Source: an uncultured Pirellulaceae bacterium (GTDB lineage Bacteria > Planctomycetota > Planctomycetia > Pirellulales > Pirellulaceae). Taken from it: DNA of 51,477 nt. The notes beneath the pieces are model-generated. The model saw only the letters and a list, made by a program, of their open reading frames with translations, did no database searches and was not told the origin of the DNA. The stretch is from contig CALFUT010000070.1 in the NCBI GenBank assembly GCA_937929805.1, positions 1 through 51,477 on the forward strand. Reading direction: 5' to 3'. Position numbers and translations under genes: made by a program. Shown in pieces: positions 37,002 to 46,742 of this stretch (position 1 is the first letter of the stretch; each line of letters starts with the position of its first letter).

Positions 37002-40000
37002 ATGTTGAAAGCGCTGGAGTTGGCGGGCTTCAAGAGCTTTGCTGACAAAACGCGATTCGAGTTTCCGGCGGGGGTTACCGTCGTTGTCGGCCCTAACGGT
37101 TCGGGCAAATCTAACATCGTCGACGCCATCAAGTGGGTCCTTGGTGAGCAAAGTGCCAAAAGCCTTCGCGGCAAGGACATGTCCGATGTGATCTTTAAGG
37201 GGTCCAGCGGTGCCGACGCACGCCGACCGGCCAACAGTGCCACCGCGACGATCATTTTGGATAACTCCGACCGCCGGTTTGCGTTCGATCAGGATGAAGT
37301 TCTGGTTTCGCGGCGAGTTTATCGCAGCGGTGAAACGGAATATCTGATCAACAACGAAACTAGCCGTTTGAAAGATATCAAGTCGCTGTTTCGAGGTACC
37401 GGAGTCGGAACTGACGCCTACAGTCTGATCGAGCAAGGGAAAGTCGAGCGGTTGCTGCAGACGAGTCCCAAGGAACGGCGGGCGATCTTCGAGGAGGCCG
37501 CCGGCATCAGTCGGTTCAAAGCGAACAAGGTCGAGGCCCAGCGGCGGTTGGCTCGCGTGGACGGCAATCTAATTCGCTTGGCCGACATTGTGGACGAGGT
37601 TGGCAATCGTTACCGCAGCGTGAAGGCTCAGGCGTCCAAGGCGTCGCGATACAAGGATTACTCGGATCGCTTGCAGCAGCTACGAACCTTCGTTGGCATG
37701 AAGGATTGGCGATCGCTGACCGAGAAGTTGACTCAGGTTGAAGCCGAAGGCCAGCAGCGTCAAGCGAAAACGGCCGAGCTGTCAAGCGAAATCACTCAGA
37801 TGGACACGCGGCTCAAAGAGATCAGCGATCAGCTGGAACAGATCTCAAGCCGCCTGCTCGAACATCAAGACACGGCGACCAAAATTCGCGAACAACTTTC
37901 GGACTCGGAGGCATCCGTCAAGCTGAACGAATCGCGTCAAAAAGATCTAAACGATCGCTCGACGCAGTTGACGGAGCAGATTGAGCGATCCACTGGGCGG
38001 CTGGCGGAGCTTGAAAAACGAATCGCGGATGTCGAGAAGGATACCGAACCTGCCGAGATCGAGTTCCGTGACTCCAGCGAACAGATGAAGCAACTGGAAG
38101 GTGAATTAGCGGAAGTTGATCAGTTCCTAAACGATTCGGCCAACCAAACTCAGCAGCGACGCAGCCAGCATTCAGAACTGATGACCTTGATTACGCAGAT
38201 CGGCCGCGCGGTAAGCACCGCCGATTCGCAACTGGAAGTTTCGGTCAGCGAGAAAAATCGCTACGCGAGCGAAGTCGAGCAATTGTCCGGCTCGATGGCG
38301 AATTATCAGAATGCGTTCGAATCGTTTGAGAAAGAAAAGAAGCGACTCCAAGCGGAAGCCGAATCTCGCGATTCCGCGTTGGCCGATGGACGAAAGGCGT
38401 TCGATCAGCACAAATCCGAACTGGCTAAGGTTCGAAAAGAGTTGGCCGACTACACGACTCGTCAGGCTGGTTTGACTCAGCGAGCCGAAGTGATCGAAGA
38501 ACTGGAGAAAAGCCTTGAAGGGATCAACGCCGGCGCTCGTGAGTTGCTGCAATTGGCTCAGGCGGATTCGACGGGGCAGTTCTCCGAAGTCGTCGGCTTG
38601 GTGGCGGACGTGGTGGCGGTCAATGTGCAGCACGCGGCGTTGGTCGACGTGGCGTTGGGGGAGTTGTCGCAGTACGTCATCGTTGACGGTGATCGGTTGA
38701 TCAACGCGTTGGCCGACGAGTCAATGAAAGTAAACGGTCGGCTGGGAATGATCCAACTAGATGGCCCAGCGGTCAGCGGCTCCGACGCGCAGGCAAATCT
38801 GAACGGTGAATCGGGCGTGATTGGTCGTGCTGACCGGTTGGTTCAAGTGCAACCGCAGTACGTGGACTTCATTCGCAAGCTTCTGGGCGGGACTTGGATC
38901 GTTAAAACGCTTAGCGTTGCGTTGCATTTGAATGGCACGCACGAACACGGCAAATCAGTCCGATTCGTGACGCTTGATGGCGAAGTGGTCGAAGCCGATG
39001 GCACGGTCGTGGTTGGGCCCAAGTCAGCATCGGTTGGGTTGGTGTCTCGGCGGAGTGAGTTGCGGGCATTGCGTCGCGAGTTGGCTCGATTGGAAGAGCA
39101 GATCGAAGACGCTGATGCTCGATCGAAGAAGCTGGATCAAGACGTGAAGTCTTCCGAAGCGAATGTGCAGCGGATGATCGATGAAAACACGGACCTTGCG
39201 TCCCAGCTTGCCGATCAATCGATGAAAGCCAACGCGGCCAGCGAGCAGATTTCGGAAACTGAAACGCGAATTCAGCACGCAAAAGCGGCACTTGCCGACG
39301 CCGAATCGAAATCGAATCAGCTGACGCTTCAGCTCACTTCCGATCGTGCGAACTTGGTCACTCAGGAGACGCAGATCGGATTGATCAGCCAGTTGCTATC
39401 CGATGACGAATCGAAGGTGCAGACTTCTCGGCAACGCCGGACAGAGATTGAGCGGCAGTTGACGACTTCGAAAGTGAAGCTTGCCAAACGCGAGCAGCAG
39501 TTGGCTGACTTGCATTCACGTGTCGCTCAATGGCGATCGGAATTGGAAGACCAACGCAAAACGAACGCGGAACTTCAGCAGCAACAGAAAAACAATACGA
39601 CGGCTCTAGAGCAAGCGATCGAAGTGATCAAAGTAGCCACCGAATCGATTGCTAAACTGAATCATCAGCGTGAAGAAACGGCCGATCACGTTCAACGTTT
39701 GACGGCCGAGCGTGCCGAGATCGACGACGAACGCCGAAAGCTGGCGATGGAGTTGTCCAGCAAGCGTGACGCATTGCGAACGGTTCAGGATCAGACGCAC
39801 CAAGCGACGTTACGCATTGAGCAGCTTTCAATGCAGCGGAACCAGCTGTCTGAACGATTGCAGGATGACTACGGAATTGACGTCGCCAGTGAAGATGTTG
39901 AAATTCAACTGACCGAAGAAGAGCTACAGCAACGCGACCAAGTGGATCAAGAAATTGGTCAGCTGCGAAAGCAGATCTCGGACATTGGTTCGGTCAATCT

Positions 40001-40643
40001 GGAATCACTTGAGGAATTGGAAGATCTCGAGGGTCGCTACACCAAAATGGAGTCGCAGTACCAAGACTTGGTGCAGTCCAAGGAGACGCTCGAAAAGATC
40101 ATTGTTCGGATTGATTCAGACAGTCGAAAGTTGTTCGTGGAAACGCTTGAGGCGATTCGTCAGAACTTTCAGAAGCTGTTCCGTCAGACGTTTGGCGGTG
40201 GGCACGCTGACATTATCCTTGAGGAAGGTGTCGATCCGCTGGAGGCGGGTGTCGAGATCATTGCGACTCCGCCCGGCAAACCCGAGTTCAACAATTCGTT
40301 ATTGAGCGGTGGCGAGAAAGCGTTGACGGCGGTGTCGCTGTTGATGGCAATTTTCCAGTTCCGTCCCAGCCCGTTCTGTGTGCTTGACGAAGTGGACGCT
40401 CCGTTCGACGAGGCGAACATTGGCCGGTTTATTGACGTGCTGAAGAGTTTCCTTGGCTGGACCAAGTTTGTGATCGTGACTCACAGCAAGAAGACGATGA
40501 CCGCCGCCACGACTTTGTACGGTATCACGATGCAGGAGTCCGGCGTTTCCAAACGCGTCAGCGTCCGATTCGAGGACGTTAGCGAAGATGGTCACATTTC
40601 GGACGAGGCCATCAACCGCAGCGAATCGGAAGACGCGGCGTAG
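37002..40643 (+). CDS. smc: Chromosome segregation ATPase SMC
   Basis: 1213 residues, typical length. It compacts and organises DNA as a homodimer with ScpA/ScpB. Walker A GPNGSGKS is at 30-37, followed by coiled coil, a hinge at about 510-690 (globular, Gly/Val-rich), a second coiled coil, signature LSGGEK at 1101-1106 and Walker B with D1129/E1130 (VLDEVD). All motor residues are present. There is no scpA/scpB neighbour. The ATG gives the standard MLKALELAGFKSF start. Confidence 0.97.
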   Translation: MLKALELAGFKSFADKTRFEFPAGVTVVVGPNGSGKSNIVDAIKWVLGEQSAKSLRGKDMSDVIFKGSSGADARRPANSATATIILDNSDRRFAFDQDEVLVSRRVYRSGETEYLINNETSRLKDIKSLFRGTGVGTDAYSLIEQGKVERLLQTSPKERRAIFEEAAGISRFKANKVEAQRRLARVDGNLIRLADIVDEVGNRYRSVKAQASKASRYKDYSDRLQQLRTFVGMKDWRSLTEKLTQVEAEGQQRQAKTAELSSEITQMDTRLKEISDQLEQISSRLLEHQDTATKIREQLSDSEASVKLNESRQKDLNDRSTQLTEQIERSTGRLAELEKRIADVEKDTEPAEIEFRDSSEQMKQLEGELAEVDQFLNDSANQTQQRRSQHSELMTLITQIGRAVSTADSQLEVSVSEKNRYASEVEQLSGSMANYQNAFESFEKEKKRLQAEAESRDSALADGRKAFDQHKSELAKVRKELADYTTRQAGLTQRAEVIEELEKSLEGINAGARELLQLAQADSTGQFSEVVGLVADVVAVNVQHAALVDVALGELSQYVIVDGDRLINALADESMKVNGRLGMIQLDGPAVSGSDAQANLNGESGVIGRADRLVQVQPQYVDFIRKLLGGTWIVKTLSVALHLNGTHEHGKSVRFVTLDGEVVEADGTVVVGPKSASVGLVSRRSELRALRRELARLEEQIEDADARSKKLDQDVKSSEANVQRMIDENTDLASQLADQSMKANAASEQISETETRIQHAKAALADAESKSNQLTLQLTSDRANLVTQETQIGLISQLLSDDESKVQTSRQRRTEIERQLTTSKVKLAKREQQLADLHSRVAQWRSELEDQRKTNAELQQQQKNNTTALEQAIEVIKVATESIAKLNHQREETADHVQRLTAERAEIDDERRKLAMELSSKRDALRTVQDQTHQATLRIEQLSMQRNQLSERLQDDYGIDVASEDVEIQLTEEELQQRDQVDQEIGQLRKQISDIGSVNLESLEELEDLEGRYTKMESQYQDLVQSKETLEKIIVRIDSDSRKLFVETLEAIRQNFQKLFRQTFGGGHADIILEEGVDPLEAGVEIIATPPGKPEFNNSLLSGGEKALTAVSLLMAIFQFRPSPFCVLDEVDAPFDEANIGRFIDVLKSFLGWTKFVIVTHSKKTMTAATTLYGITMQESGVSKRVSVRFEDVSEDGHISDEAINRSESEDAA

Positions 40644-41022
40644 AAGTTGTGCAAACTCAAATTTCATGAGTACGTGTCAATACCTTGGTATCCGTTGAAC
40701 CAACGGCTGCTTGTTGGCCATTGTTGGAAATTCGTCAGGCACTGATCATTGGGAACAATCGGCGAAAAGTGTCGCGTGTGAGAGCGTTTTGTCAAAACGC
40801 GTCCGATTGCAAATGTTCTGAACTTGGTTTTTAAAGGTCTCCGGCGCAAACGCTCAGCAAGTCACGTTATACAGATGGCGTTGCGGTGGTGAGCACAATG
40901 TCAGCACAGGAGACTCGATTTCGGGATCCGCTTCGTTCCCCGGATTCCCAGTATGATTTCGGGTCCACGCGGCGTCACTGGGATTGTAAGGCATGTAACG
41001 TCAACTTTTTGATTGGTTACCA
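40644..41022. other. 379-base spacer between smc and the dockerin protease gene
   Basis: No gene was recognised. It contains a near-perfect palindrome at 40784-40800 (GCGTTTTG, T, CAAAACGC) that could be an operator. A partial direct repeat also occurs, GATTTCGGGATCCGC at about 40917 and GATTTCGGGTCCACGC at about 40955, and a CCCAGT/ACTGGG pair brackets the second copy. Confidence 0.4.
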
Positions 41023-42543
41023 ATGAGTCGAAATAGCTTCTTCCCCAGCGTTTTGTTTGCGGCAATGTTTATCGGCGTGGCCCCTGTTGTTGGGCAGCTT
41101 ACGTTCAACTTTGTCGACTCAGCCGGGGTTCCAGCGGTCGGGAACCCCAACCTCGATCCCGTTGCAGTTGCTGGATTTGTAGAAGCTGGGGAGCGTTGGT
41201 CGGCTATTTTCGACGATGACATTACGATTAACATTGAAATCGACTTTGCGCCAATTGAGTCAGAATCCGGCGCGACAATTTTAGGTTCGACAGGCTCAAG
41301 CTTGGTTGATTCAGCGGCTGAGCTGGGCGGAGACTTTCCGACACTCCAGTTGCTGAAGGATCAGCTTTTTGCCGACGCAACCTCTGCCAACGACCTAATT
41401 GCAGTTGAGAATTTGCCAGCAGGTAACGATGCAACCAACGGACCAGGCTTGTCGGTAGTCTCGTTCTTGACCAATGACCGAGACGGGAACGTCGTTCTGG
41501 ATAATGATACATCGCTTGGTGCGGGAGATTTTTCCGCACTCAATAACGCCTTGTTCGCGATTACTTCGGCCAATGCCAAGGCGGTCGGTTTACTTCCTGC
41601 GAATGATCCGGGAATCGATGCCGTAATTACCTTCAACAGCGAAGTCAACTTTGATTTTGATCCTTCTGACGGTATCACGTTTGGAGCCACCGACTTTGTT
41701 GGCGTAGCAACCCACGAAATTGGCCACGCGATGGGGTTTGTCTCTGGGGTAGACGTCGTTGACACGTTTTCTGACGCCGGGCCAGCGGCAGACGTTGACT
41801 TGAACGGCGGAACTGCTGGTATTGGAGACTTGAATTCTTTTGCTCTATTTTCTTCGTTCGATCTGTTTCGTAGAAGCAGTGCGGCGTTTGCAGCGGATCC
41901 TGACGCGCTAGATTTTAGCACAGGATCGAACGTTTTCTTTTCGATCGATGCGGATTTGACTGACGGCGATGACATTTTGCTGGAGACCGGATCTTTCAAC
42001 GGCACCGGAAATCAAGCGTCTCACTTTTTTGATGGATTTCCATCGCTGGGAATTTTGGACCCAACAGCGGCCCCGGGCGAGTTGTTGACGATCTCTGAAA
42101 ACGACATTCTGGTTTTTGATGTGATCGGATACGACCTCGCTGCCACCGTTGCGAATGTCGTTGGAGACTTTGACGGTGATTTGGATGTCGATTTGGATGA
42201 CCTTGATCAGTACATCGGCAACATCGGTGCCCCCGCAGTTGGAGTGTTGGCTGACCTCGACCTAGACGGCAGTGGTACGATCGAGTTCACAGACTTCCAG
42301 CAACATTTTTCGACGTTGGTTGAGACGTCAAACGGCCTGACGGGTACGTTTGTTGGAGACGCAAATCTCGACGGCGTCGTAGACGTGCTTGGAGACGCCA
42401 GCGCCTTGGTTAGCAACTTGGGGGCGGTATCAACCAGTTGGTCTCAGGGCGACTTCAATGCGGATGGATCGGTCAACGTGTTGGGCGATGCATTTGCCTT
42501 AATCGGTAATCTGGGCAGCAGCAACGAGGTTAGTACGCCATAG
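41023..42543 (+). CDS. Secreted zincin metalloprotease with dockerin repeats
   Basis: 506 residues. Signal peptide 1-24. The Zn-binding motif HEIGHAMGF at 231-239 (His231, Glu232, His235) resembles NF038122-style metalloproteases. From about 383 three Asp-rich calcium-loop segments of the type-I dockerin kind follow: GDFDGDLDVDLDDLDQY, GDANLDGVVDVLGDA and GDFNADGSVNVLGDA. Dockerins bind cohesin partners in cellulosome-like complexes, but lone dockerin-like repeats in planctomycetes need not. No cohesin gene is seen here. The substrate is unknown. It is convergent with the oxidoreductase gene. Confidence 0.85.
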   Translation: MSRNSFFPSVLFAAMFIGVAPVVGQLTFNFVDSAGVPAVGNPNLDPVAVAGFVEAGERWSAIFDDDITINIEIDFAPIESESGATILGSTGSSLVDSAAELGGDFPTLQLLKDQLFADATSANDLIAVENLPAGNDATNGPGLSVVSFLTNDRDGNVVLDNDTSLGAGDFSALNNALFAITSANAKAVGLLPANDPGIDAVITFNSEVNFDFDPSDGITFGATDFVGVATHEIGHAMGFVSGVDVVDTFSDAGPAADVDLNGGTAGIGDLNSFALFSSFDLFRRSSAAFAADPDALDFSTGSNVFFSIDADLTDGDDILLETGSFNGTGNQASHFFDGFPSLGILDPTAAPGELLTISENDILVFDVIGYDLAATVANVVGDFDGDLDVDLDDLDQYIGNIGAPAVGVLADLDLDGSGTIEFTDFQQHFSTLVETSNGLTGTFVGDANLDGVVDVLGDASALVSNLGAVSTSWSQGDFNADGSVNVLGDAFALIGNLGSSNEVSTP

Positions 42544-42640
42544 ATTGTGAACCTGTTTGCCTTGAGTGCATTTCAGAACCACGTCGGGAGGTTTGCCCAA
42601 CGCTTGATATCCTGATTTGACATTTCAATGAGACGGTGGC

Positions 42641-44104
42641 CTACTTGGCTGTTGCCTTCGCAATTTCAGGCAACTCGAACCCCTCGCGATATTCGCGTTT
42701 TAGAAATTCGTTGGCTTCGTCCGAGTGTTCGCCGATGAATCGTTGGGTTTTCGGATCGAGTTCCAGTACCGGGCTTAGCTTGATCGCTTCGCTTTGAATG
42801 TCGATTTCATGTCGCTCAAGCAGGCTTTCCATTTCGCCGACCAGTTTTGTCCACACTTCCACATCGATTTCAGCCGCGTCGGTGTGAGCGAAGGGCTTGC
42901 CAACCTGATACGTGACGTTGGCCAAGTTGCACCAACCGGTCGAGTCGTGTCCCACTTGGATCTCAGCGTTCAGCAATGACGAATCGTGGGCTCGAACTGC
43001 GTCGATGAAATTTTGAGCGTGGTTGGGCAGCCCGCCATTGCCTTTGAACGTTTTGATGACGTCGCCCTCACTGTCGAACGCTTCAGCACTACCGCGCTGG
43101 CCTTCGAGCCAACCGCCTTCACAGTAAGCGATGTATCCGCTGCTGGGGCCCGGATGAGCAGATCGAGCTTTTGACGCTTTGCTGTTAGTTAGGTTAGACA
43201 GCCCGATCACAACGGGAATGCTGCCAGTATCGAAGTAAGCAAAGTGAGTGTTTGGAGTATTGCCAGCATCGTCCCACGCAACGCGTCCGCCTCCGCCCAT
43301 GATTTTTCTGGGCAACGCAACTTTGTCTTGGAAAACGTTGTTGCGAACGTCATCCAAAACGTGGACGCCCCAATTGCCCATCTCGCCCGATCCAGTATTA
43401 AAGTCCCAGTGCCAGTCGTAATGAAATTTCTGACGCATGATCTTTGTGTCGGCCGCAGGACCAAGCCAGAGATCGTACTTCACGGACTCGGGAGGCCTAA
43501 GTGCCGCGGCCCGTTTGCCGATCGGTTTGCGAACGCCGTAACGGTTGACTCGCGCTGACTGAATCTCGCCGAGTGCTTTTTCTTCGTGCAGGAATTTTTT
43601 GATTTCCGCCTGCATCGGATCGGAGCGTTGCTGGGTTCCAATCTGGCAGATGCGATCATACTTCCTTGCGGCGGCGACCGTTTGCTCGCCTTCCCATTGT
43701 GAATGAGAGAGCGGTTTTTCCACGTACACGTCCTTGCCCGCTTCCATGGCCCAGATCGCAGCAAGGCAATGCCAATGGTTGCAGGTTGAGATAACCACGG
43801 CGTCAACCAAATCACCCTCCAGCAAGTTACGCATGTCCGCGAAGCCCTTCGCTTTTGGGTATAGATCCTTCGCTGCGCCTAGGCGTTCGACGTCTGGATC
43901 GCAGAGTGCGGTCACGTTGACTCCATCGACCAAGTCAAAATTCTTCATCAAATTCTTGGCGCGACCACCACAGCCGATATAGCCCAAGCTGATCTCGCTG
44001 TTGGCGTCACTCGCACAAAGCCGGCGGCCTCCGGCAATCGAGCTGGTGAACACCCCGGCTGCAACCAATGATTTCAAGAAACGACGGCGTGCTGGATCAT
44101 TCAT
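42641..44104 (-). CDS. Tat-exported Gfo/Idh/MocA family oxidoreductase
   Basis: 487 residues. The twin-arginine leader RRRFLKS at 6-12 and a hydrophobic stretch mark export in folded state. The Rossmann fold begins LGYIGCGGRAKNL at about 36-48. The EKPLSHSQWEG segment near 132-142 supplies the conserved Lys of the family. The C-terminal alpha/beta domain has the usual WDWNF-like aromatic region (WHWDFNTGSGEMGNWG, about 232-247). NAD(P)-dependent sugar or polyol oxidation is likely; the substrate is unknown. Planctomycetes carry many such Tat-exported members. Confidence 0.92.
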   Translation of the reverse strand: MNDPARRRFLKSLVAAGVFTSSIAGGRRLCASDANSEISLGYIGCGGRAKNLMKNFDLVDGVNVTALCDPDVERLGAAKDLYPKAKGFADMRNLLEGDLVDAVVISTCNHWHCLAAIWAMEAGKDVYVEKPLSHSQWEGEQTVAAARKYDRICQIGTQQRSDPMQAEIKKFLHEEKALGEIQSARVNRYGVRKPIGKRAAALRPPESVKYDLWLGPAADTKIMRQKFHYDWHWDFNTGSGEMGNWGVHVLDDVRNNVFQDKVALPRKIMGGGGRVAWDDAGNTPNTHFAYFDTGSIPVVIGLSNLTNSKASKARSAHPGPSSGYIAYCEGGWLEGQRGSAEAFDSEGDVIKTFKGNGGLPNHAQNFIDAVRAHDSSLLNAEIQVGHDSTGWCNLANVTYQVGKPFAHTDAAEIDVEVWTKLVGEMESLLERHEIDIQSEAIKLSPVLELDPKTQRFIGEHSDEANEFLKREYREGFELPEIAKATAK

Positions 44105-44470
44105 GGGACTATCGATTTCATTCTGCCAATCGCCAATGCGATCAAGCCTTGCAGCGTTGTTGGTTGATGTAAACGGCTATCCGGGATTTAACCCTGCAAT
44201 CGGCCAAACGGTCCGCCGATTGTAACATTTTTTCTAAAACGAAACGGCTTTTGATTAGCCCGTCGATTGGTAAGACAGCGATCCTGACGCTCATCTGTTT
44301 TCTGCCTTGGGTTCTGCCTTGGGGCTCCGAAACCTCTCGCCAATCCATACGACTGGTTGCAAGATCGATTCTACGCGATGGATCGAAGAAATTTTCCCTC
44401 TTTCACGAGGAAAATGGCCTAGATTTTCGATGGGCTGGCCGATCTGCTTGGCCACATTGACGATCAAGTT
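44105..44470. other. Divergent spacer with a 12-bp tandem repeat
   Basis: The 366-base region holds no clear gene. TTCTGCCTTGGG occurs twice head to tail at 44300-44311 and 44312-44323. Promoters for both flanking genes must lie here, but I could not pick convincing -35/-10 pairs. Confidence 0.4.
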
Positions 44471-46519
44471 TTGCTTTCTTCACAGAGTGTTACCTTGAGT
44501 ATTCCAAATCGATTGCTGACGTCTCTACCGGTTGCCGCACTACGCAGGCTGGTTCACAGTTGGCGGCTAAACCAAGGGACGGGGGCACCGCGGCGTCGAA
44601 CCGGATCGGACCGCCGTACTTTGCAGTTTAGTTCACTTGAATCGCGATCCATGCTGGCAACGATCGTGGTGGATTACTCGTTTGACAGCCAAGGCTTCTT
44701 CGATGACACCGCACGACGGGATGCAGTCGAGGATGTTGCGTCTGCGATTAGTGATTCGCTCAATGATACCCTCGATGCAATCGTGCCTAGCGGCATCAAC
44801 ACTTGGTCACAGCGTTTCTTTCATCCCGGGACAGGAGATTTTGGGTCGCACGTGAGTAACCCAACGGTCAACGCGGACGAGATCGTGGTGTACGTGGGGG
44901 GGCGGGATTTAGGCCCTGGCGCTTTGGGGCTTGGTGGTCCCGGCGGATTCAGCGCCAGTGGTACGCAGGCATGGTTTGACGCCATTAGCGAACGCGGCGA
45001 GTCGGGTGTCGCGAACGATGACGATTTCGCGCCATGGGGTGGGACGGTTTCGTTTTCTACGGCAGTCAACTGGCACTTTGGCGAAACGACCACCGATCTT
45101 GATGCCAGTGAGTTTGATTTTCGGTCTGTCGCCTTTCACGAATTCTATCACGTCTTGGGGATCGGTACTTCCGACTCATGGGATGCGCGGGTCGATGTCA
45201 GTAACGTTACATTCACCGGAACGGCTACGGTGGCTGAGTATGACGGTGCGGGGGATGTCCCACTGTTCAGCGATCTCGCTCACTTTGCCGAGGGAACAAC
45301 CGACAACGGTCGTAACTCAGCGTTAGATCCAAGCATTCCAAACGGCACGCGCGAGTTACCGACTGATCTCGACAACGCCGCTCTCACCGACATCGGATGG
45401 GAATTTGCTTCGCCGGGTATTGGCGAGGTGTACGCGTTGGGCAGTGACTTGGTTGTGAATGGAACGGACGATATCAACTTGATCGAAGTGCGAGGCTCAA
45501 CAGGTGAACTTCGCATTTTGGTGGATGGTTTTGATCACGGCCTGTTTGCTCGCCCCAGCGGCCAATTGATTGTCAACGCTTTAGAGGGAGATGACGAAAT
45601 TCGGCTACAGCCAACGGTTAGCGTTGACTCAATGCTCAATGGCGATGCGGGGAATGACTTTATTCGTGGCGGCGTTGGTGTTGACACGATTTACGGCGGT
45701 GCCGGAAACGATCGCCTGTTTGGTCGTGATGGCGACGATTTTATTTTTGGAGAAGCAGGAAACGATCGTTTGTTGGGCATGGAAGGAAATGACACGCTTG
45801 AAGGCGGTGCAGGAGCCAACACGCTGACCGGTGGAGCCGGCAATGACCAAATTACCGGCGGAGACGACATCGATACCGTTTTTGGAAGCGGGGGAAATGA
45901 CACGATCTACGCGGGTGGCGGAGCAGACATCATTTCGGGTGGAACGGGAGACGACATGATCTACGGAGGCTCGGGCGATGATGAAATCACTGGCCAGAGC
46001 GGCGTCGATACGATTTATGGTGAAGCTGGCATGGACATGATCTTTGGCGGAGCGGGCGACGACATGTTGTTTGGTGGAGCCGACGACGACGAAATTCACG
46101 GGGGCGGAAACTCGGACACCATCGAAGGTGGTGCGGGGAACGACATGTTATTTGGTGACCAAGCGAATGATTTTCTGTTCGGAGGCTTGGGCGATGACAT
46201 CCTGTACGGTGGCACCAGTCCCGACGAGCTATATGGCGGATTGGGGAACGATACGTTGCATGGCGGAGGCGCCGTCGATCTTCTGTTTGGCGAACAGGGA
46301 GAAGATAAACTTTACGGTGGCTTCGACAATGACATTTTGCGAGGCGGAGATGACGACGACGAACTCTTTGGAGAGGGCGGCTCAGACGATTTGTTTGGCG
46401 ACTCTGGCGACGACATGCTGACCGGCGGTCTGGCCGCTGACTTGCTGGACGGCGGAACCGGGTTCGACACCGCATTGGACAACGGTGAACGCGGAGAGAT
46501 TGATATCGAAGTGAGTTAG
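44471..46519 (+). CDS. Exported RTX (calcium-binding) protein with N-terminal zincin
   Basis: 682 residues. The N-terminus has the planctomycete-type motif LESRSMLA (about 56-63) after a basic segment, apparently an export signal. Residues about 65-310 form a zincin domain with HEFYHVLGIG at 223-232 (His223, Glu224, His227). From about 390 to 665 are tandem nine-residue calcium-binding RTX repeats of the GGAGNDxL/U type, filling about 45640-46470 on the DNA. No type I secretion genes are adjacent, and the end (IDIEVS) is not a known RTX secretion signal. The start is a TTG (44471 or 44495), as no ATG occurs before the motif. Protease activity is inferred. Confidence 0.85.
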   Translation: MLSSQSVTLSIPNRLLTSLPVAALRRLVHSWRLNQGTGAPRRRTGSDRRTLQFSSLESRSMLATIVVDYSFDSQGFFDDTARRDAVEDVASAISDSLNDTLDAIVPSGINTWSQRFFHPGTGDFGSHVSNPTVNADEIVVYVGGRDLGPGALGLGGPGGFSASGTQAWFDAISERGESGVANDDDFAPWGGTVSFSTAVNWHFGETTTDLDASEFDFRSVAFHEFYHVLGIGTSDSWDARVDVSNVTFTGTATVAEYDGAGDVPLFSDLAHFAEGTTDNGRNSALDPSIPNGTRELPTDLDNAALTDIGWEFASPGIGEVYALGSDLVVNGTDDINLIEVRGSTGELRILVDGFDHGLFARPSGQLIVNALEGDDEIRLQPTVSVDSMLNGDAGNDFIRGGVGVDTIYGGAGNDRLFGRDGDDFIFGEAGNDRLLGMEGNDTLEGGAGANTLTGGAGNDQITGGDDIDTVFGSGGNDTIYAGGGADIISGGTGDDMIYGGSGDDEITGQSGVDTIYGEAGMDMIFGGAGDDMLFGGADDDEIHGGGNSDTIEGGAGNDMLFGDQANDFLFGGLGDDILYGGTSPDELYGGLGNDTLHGGGAVDLLFGEQGEDKLYGGFDNDILRGGDDDDELFGEGGSDDLFGDSGDDMLTGGLAADLLDGGTGFDTALDNGERGEIDIEVS

Positions 46520-46590
46520 TCCGATTGAGGCTGCAATCAAATCGGATGCTTTATCAAATCGGATGCTTAAACCAATCGGAAGTTGCACTT

Positions 46591-46666
46591 AATACAAGCC
46601 CGAAGCGCAAGCGAGTGGATGTCCGAGGGCTTTCCGATTTCCTTGCTCGCGCCTCGGACTTGTATT
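46591..46666. repeat. Imperfect palindrome (REP-like) between convergent genes
   Basis: AATACAAGCCCGAAGCGCAAGC (46591-46612) and its near inverse complement at 46645-46666 pair with 3 mismatches of 22, around 32 bases. The arm resembles intergenic palindromes I associate with Pirellulaceae genomes. It lies between the RTX gene and the BON protein gene. Confidence 0.7.
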
Positions 46667-46742
46667 GCAAACGCTCGGGAATCACCACGCCACGCTTTGC
46701 AGAATCAAATTGCCTGAAATGCGAAAGTGTGCAACTTCAGAA

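Noticed and set aside
45640-46470. Short repeated DNA units resembling a CRISPR or tandem array
   Set aside because: They are in-frame nonapeptide calcium repeats of the RTX protein, with variable sequence and no constant spacers.
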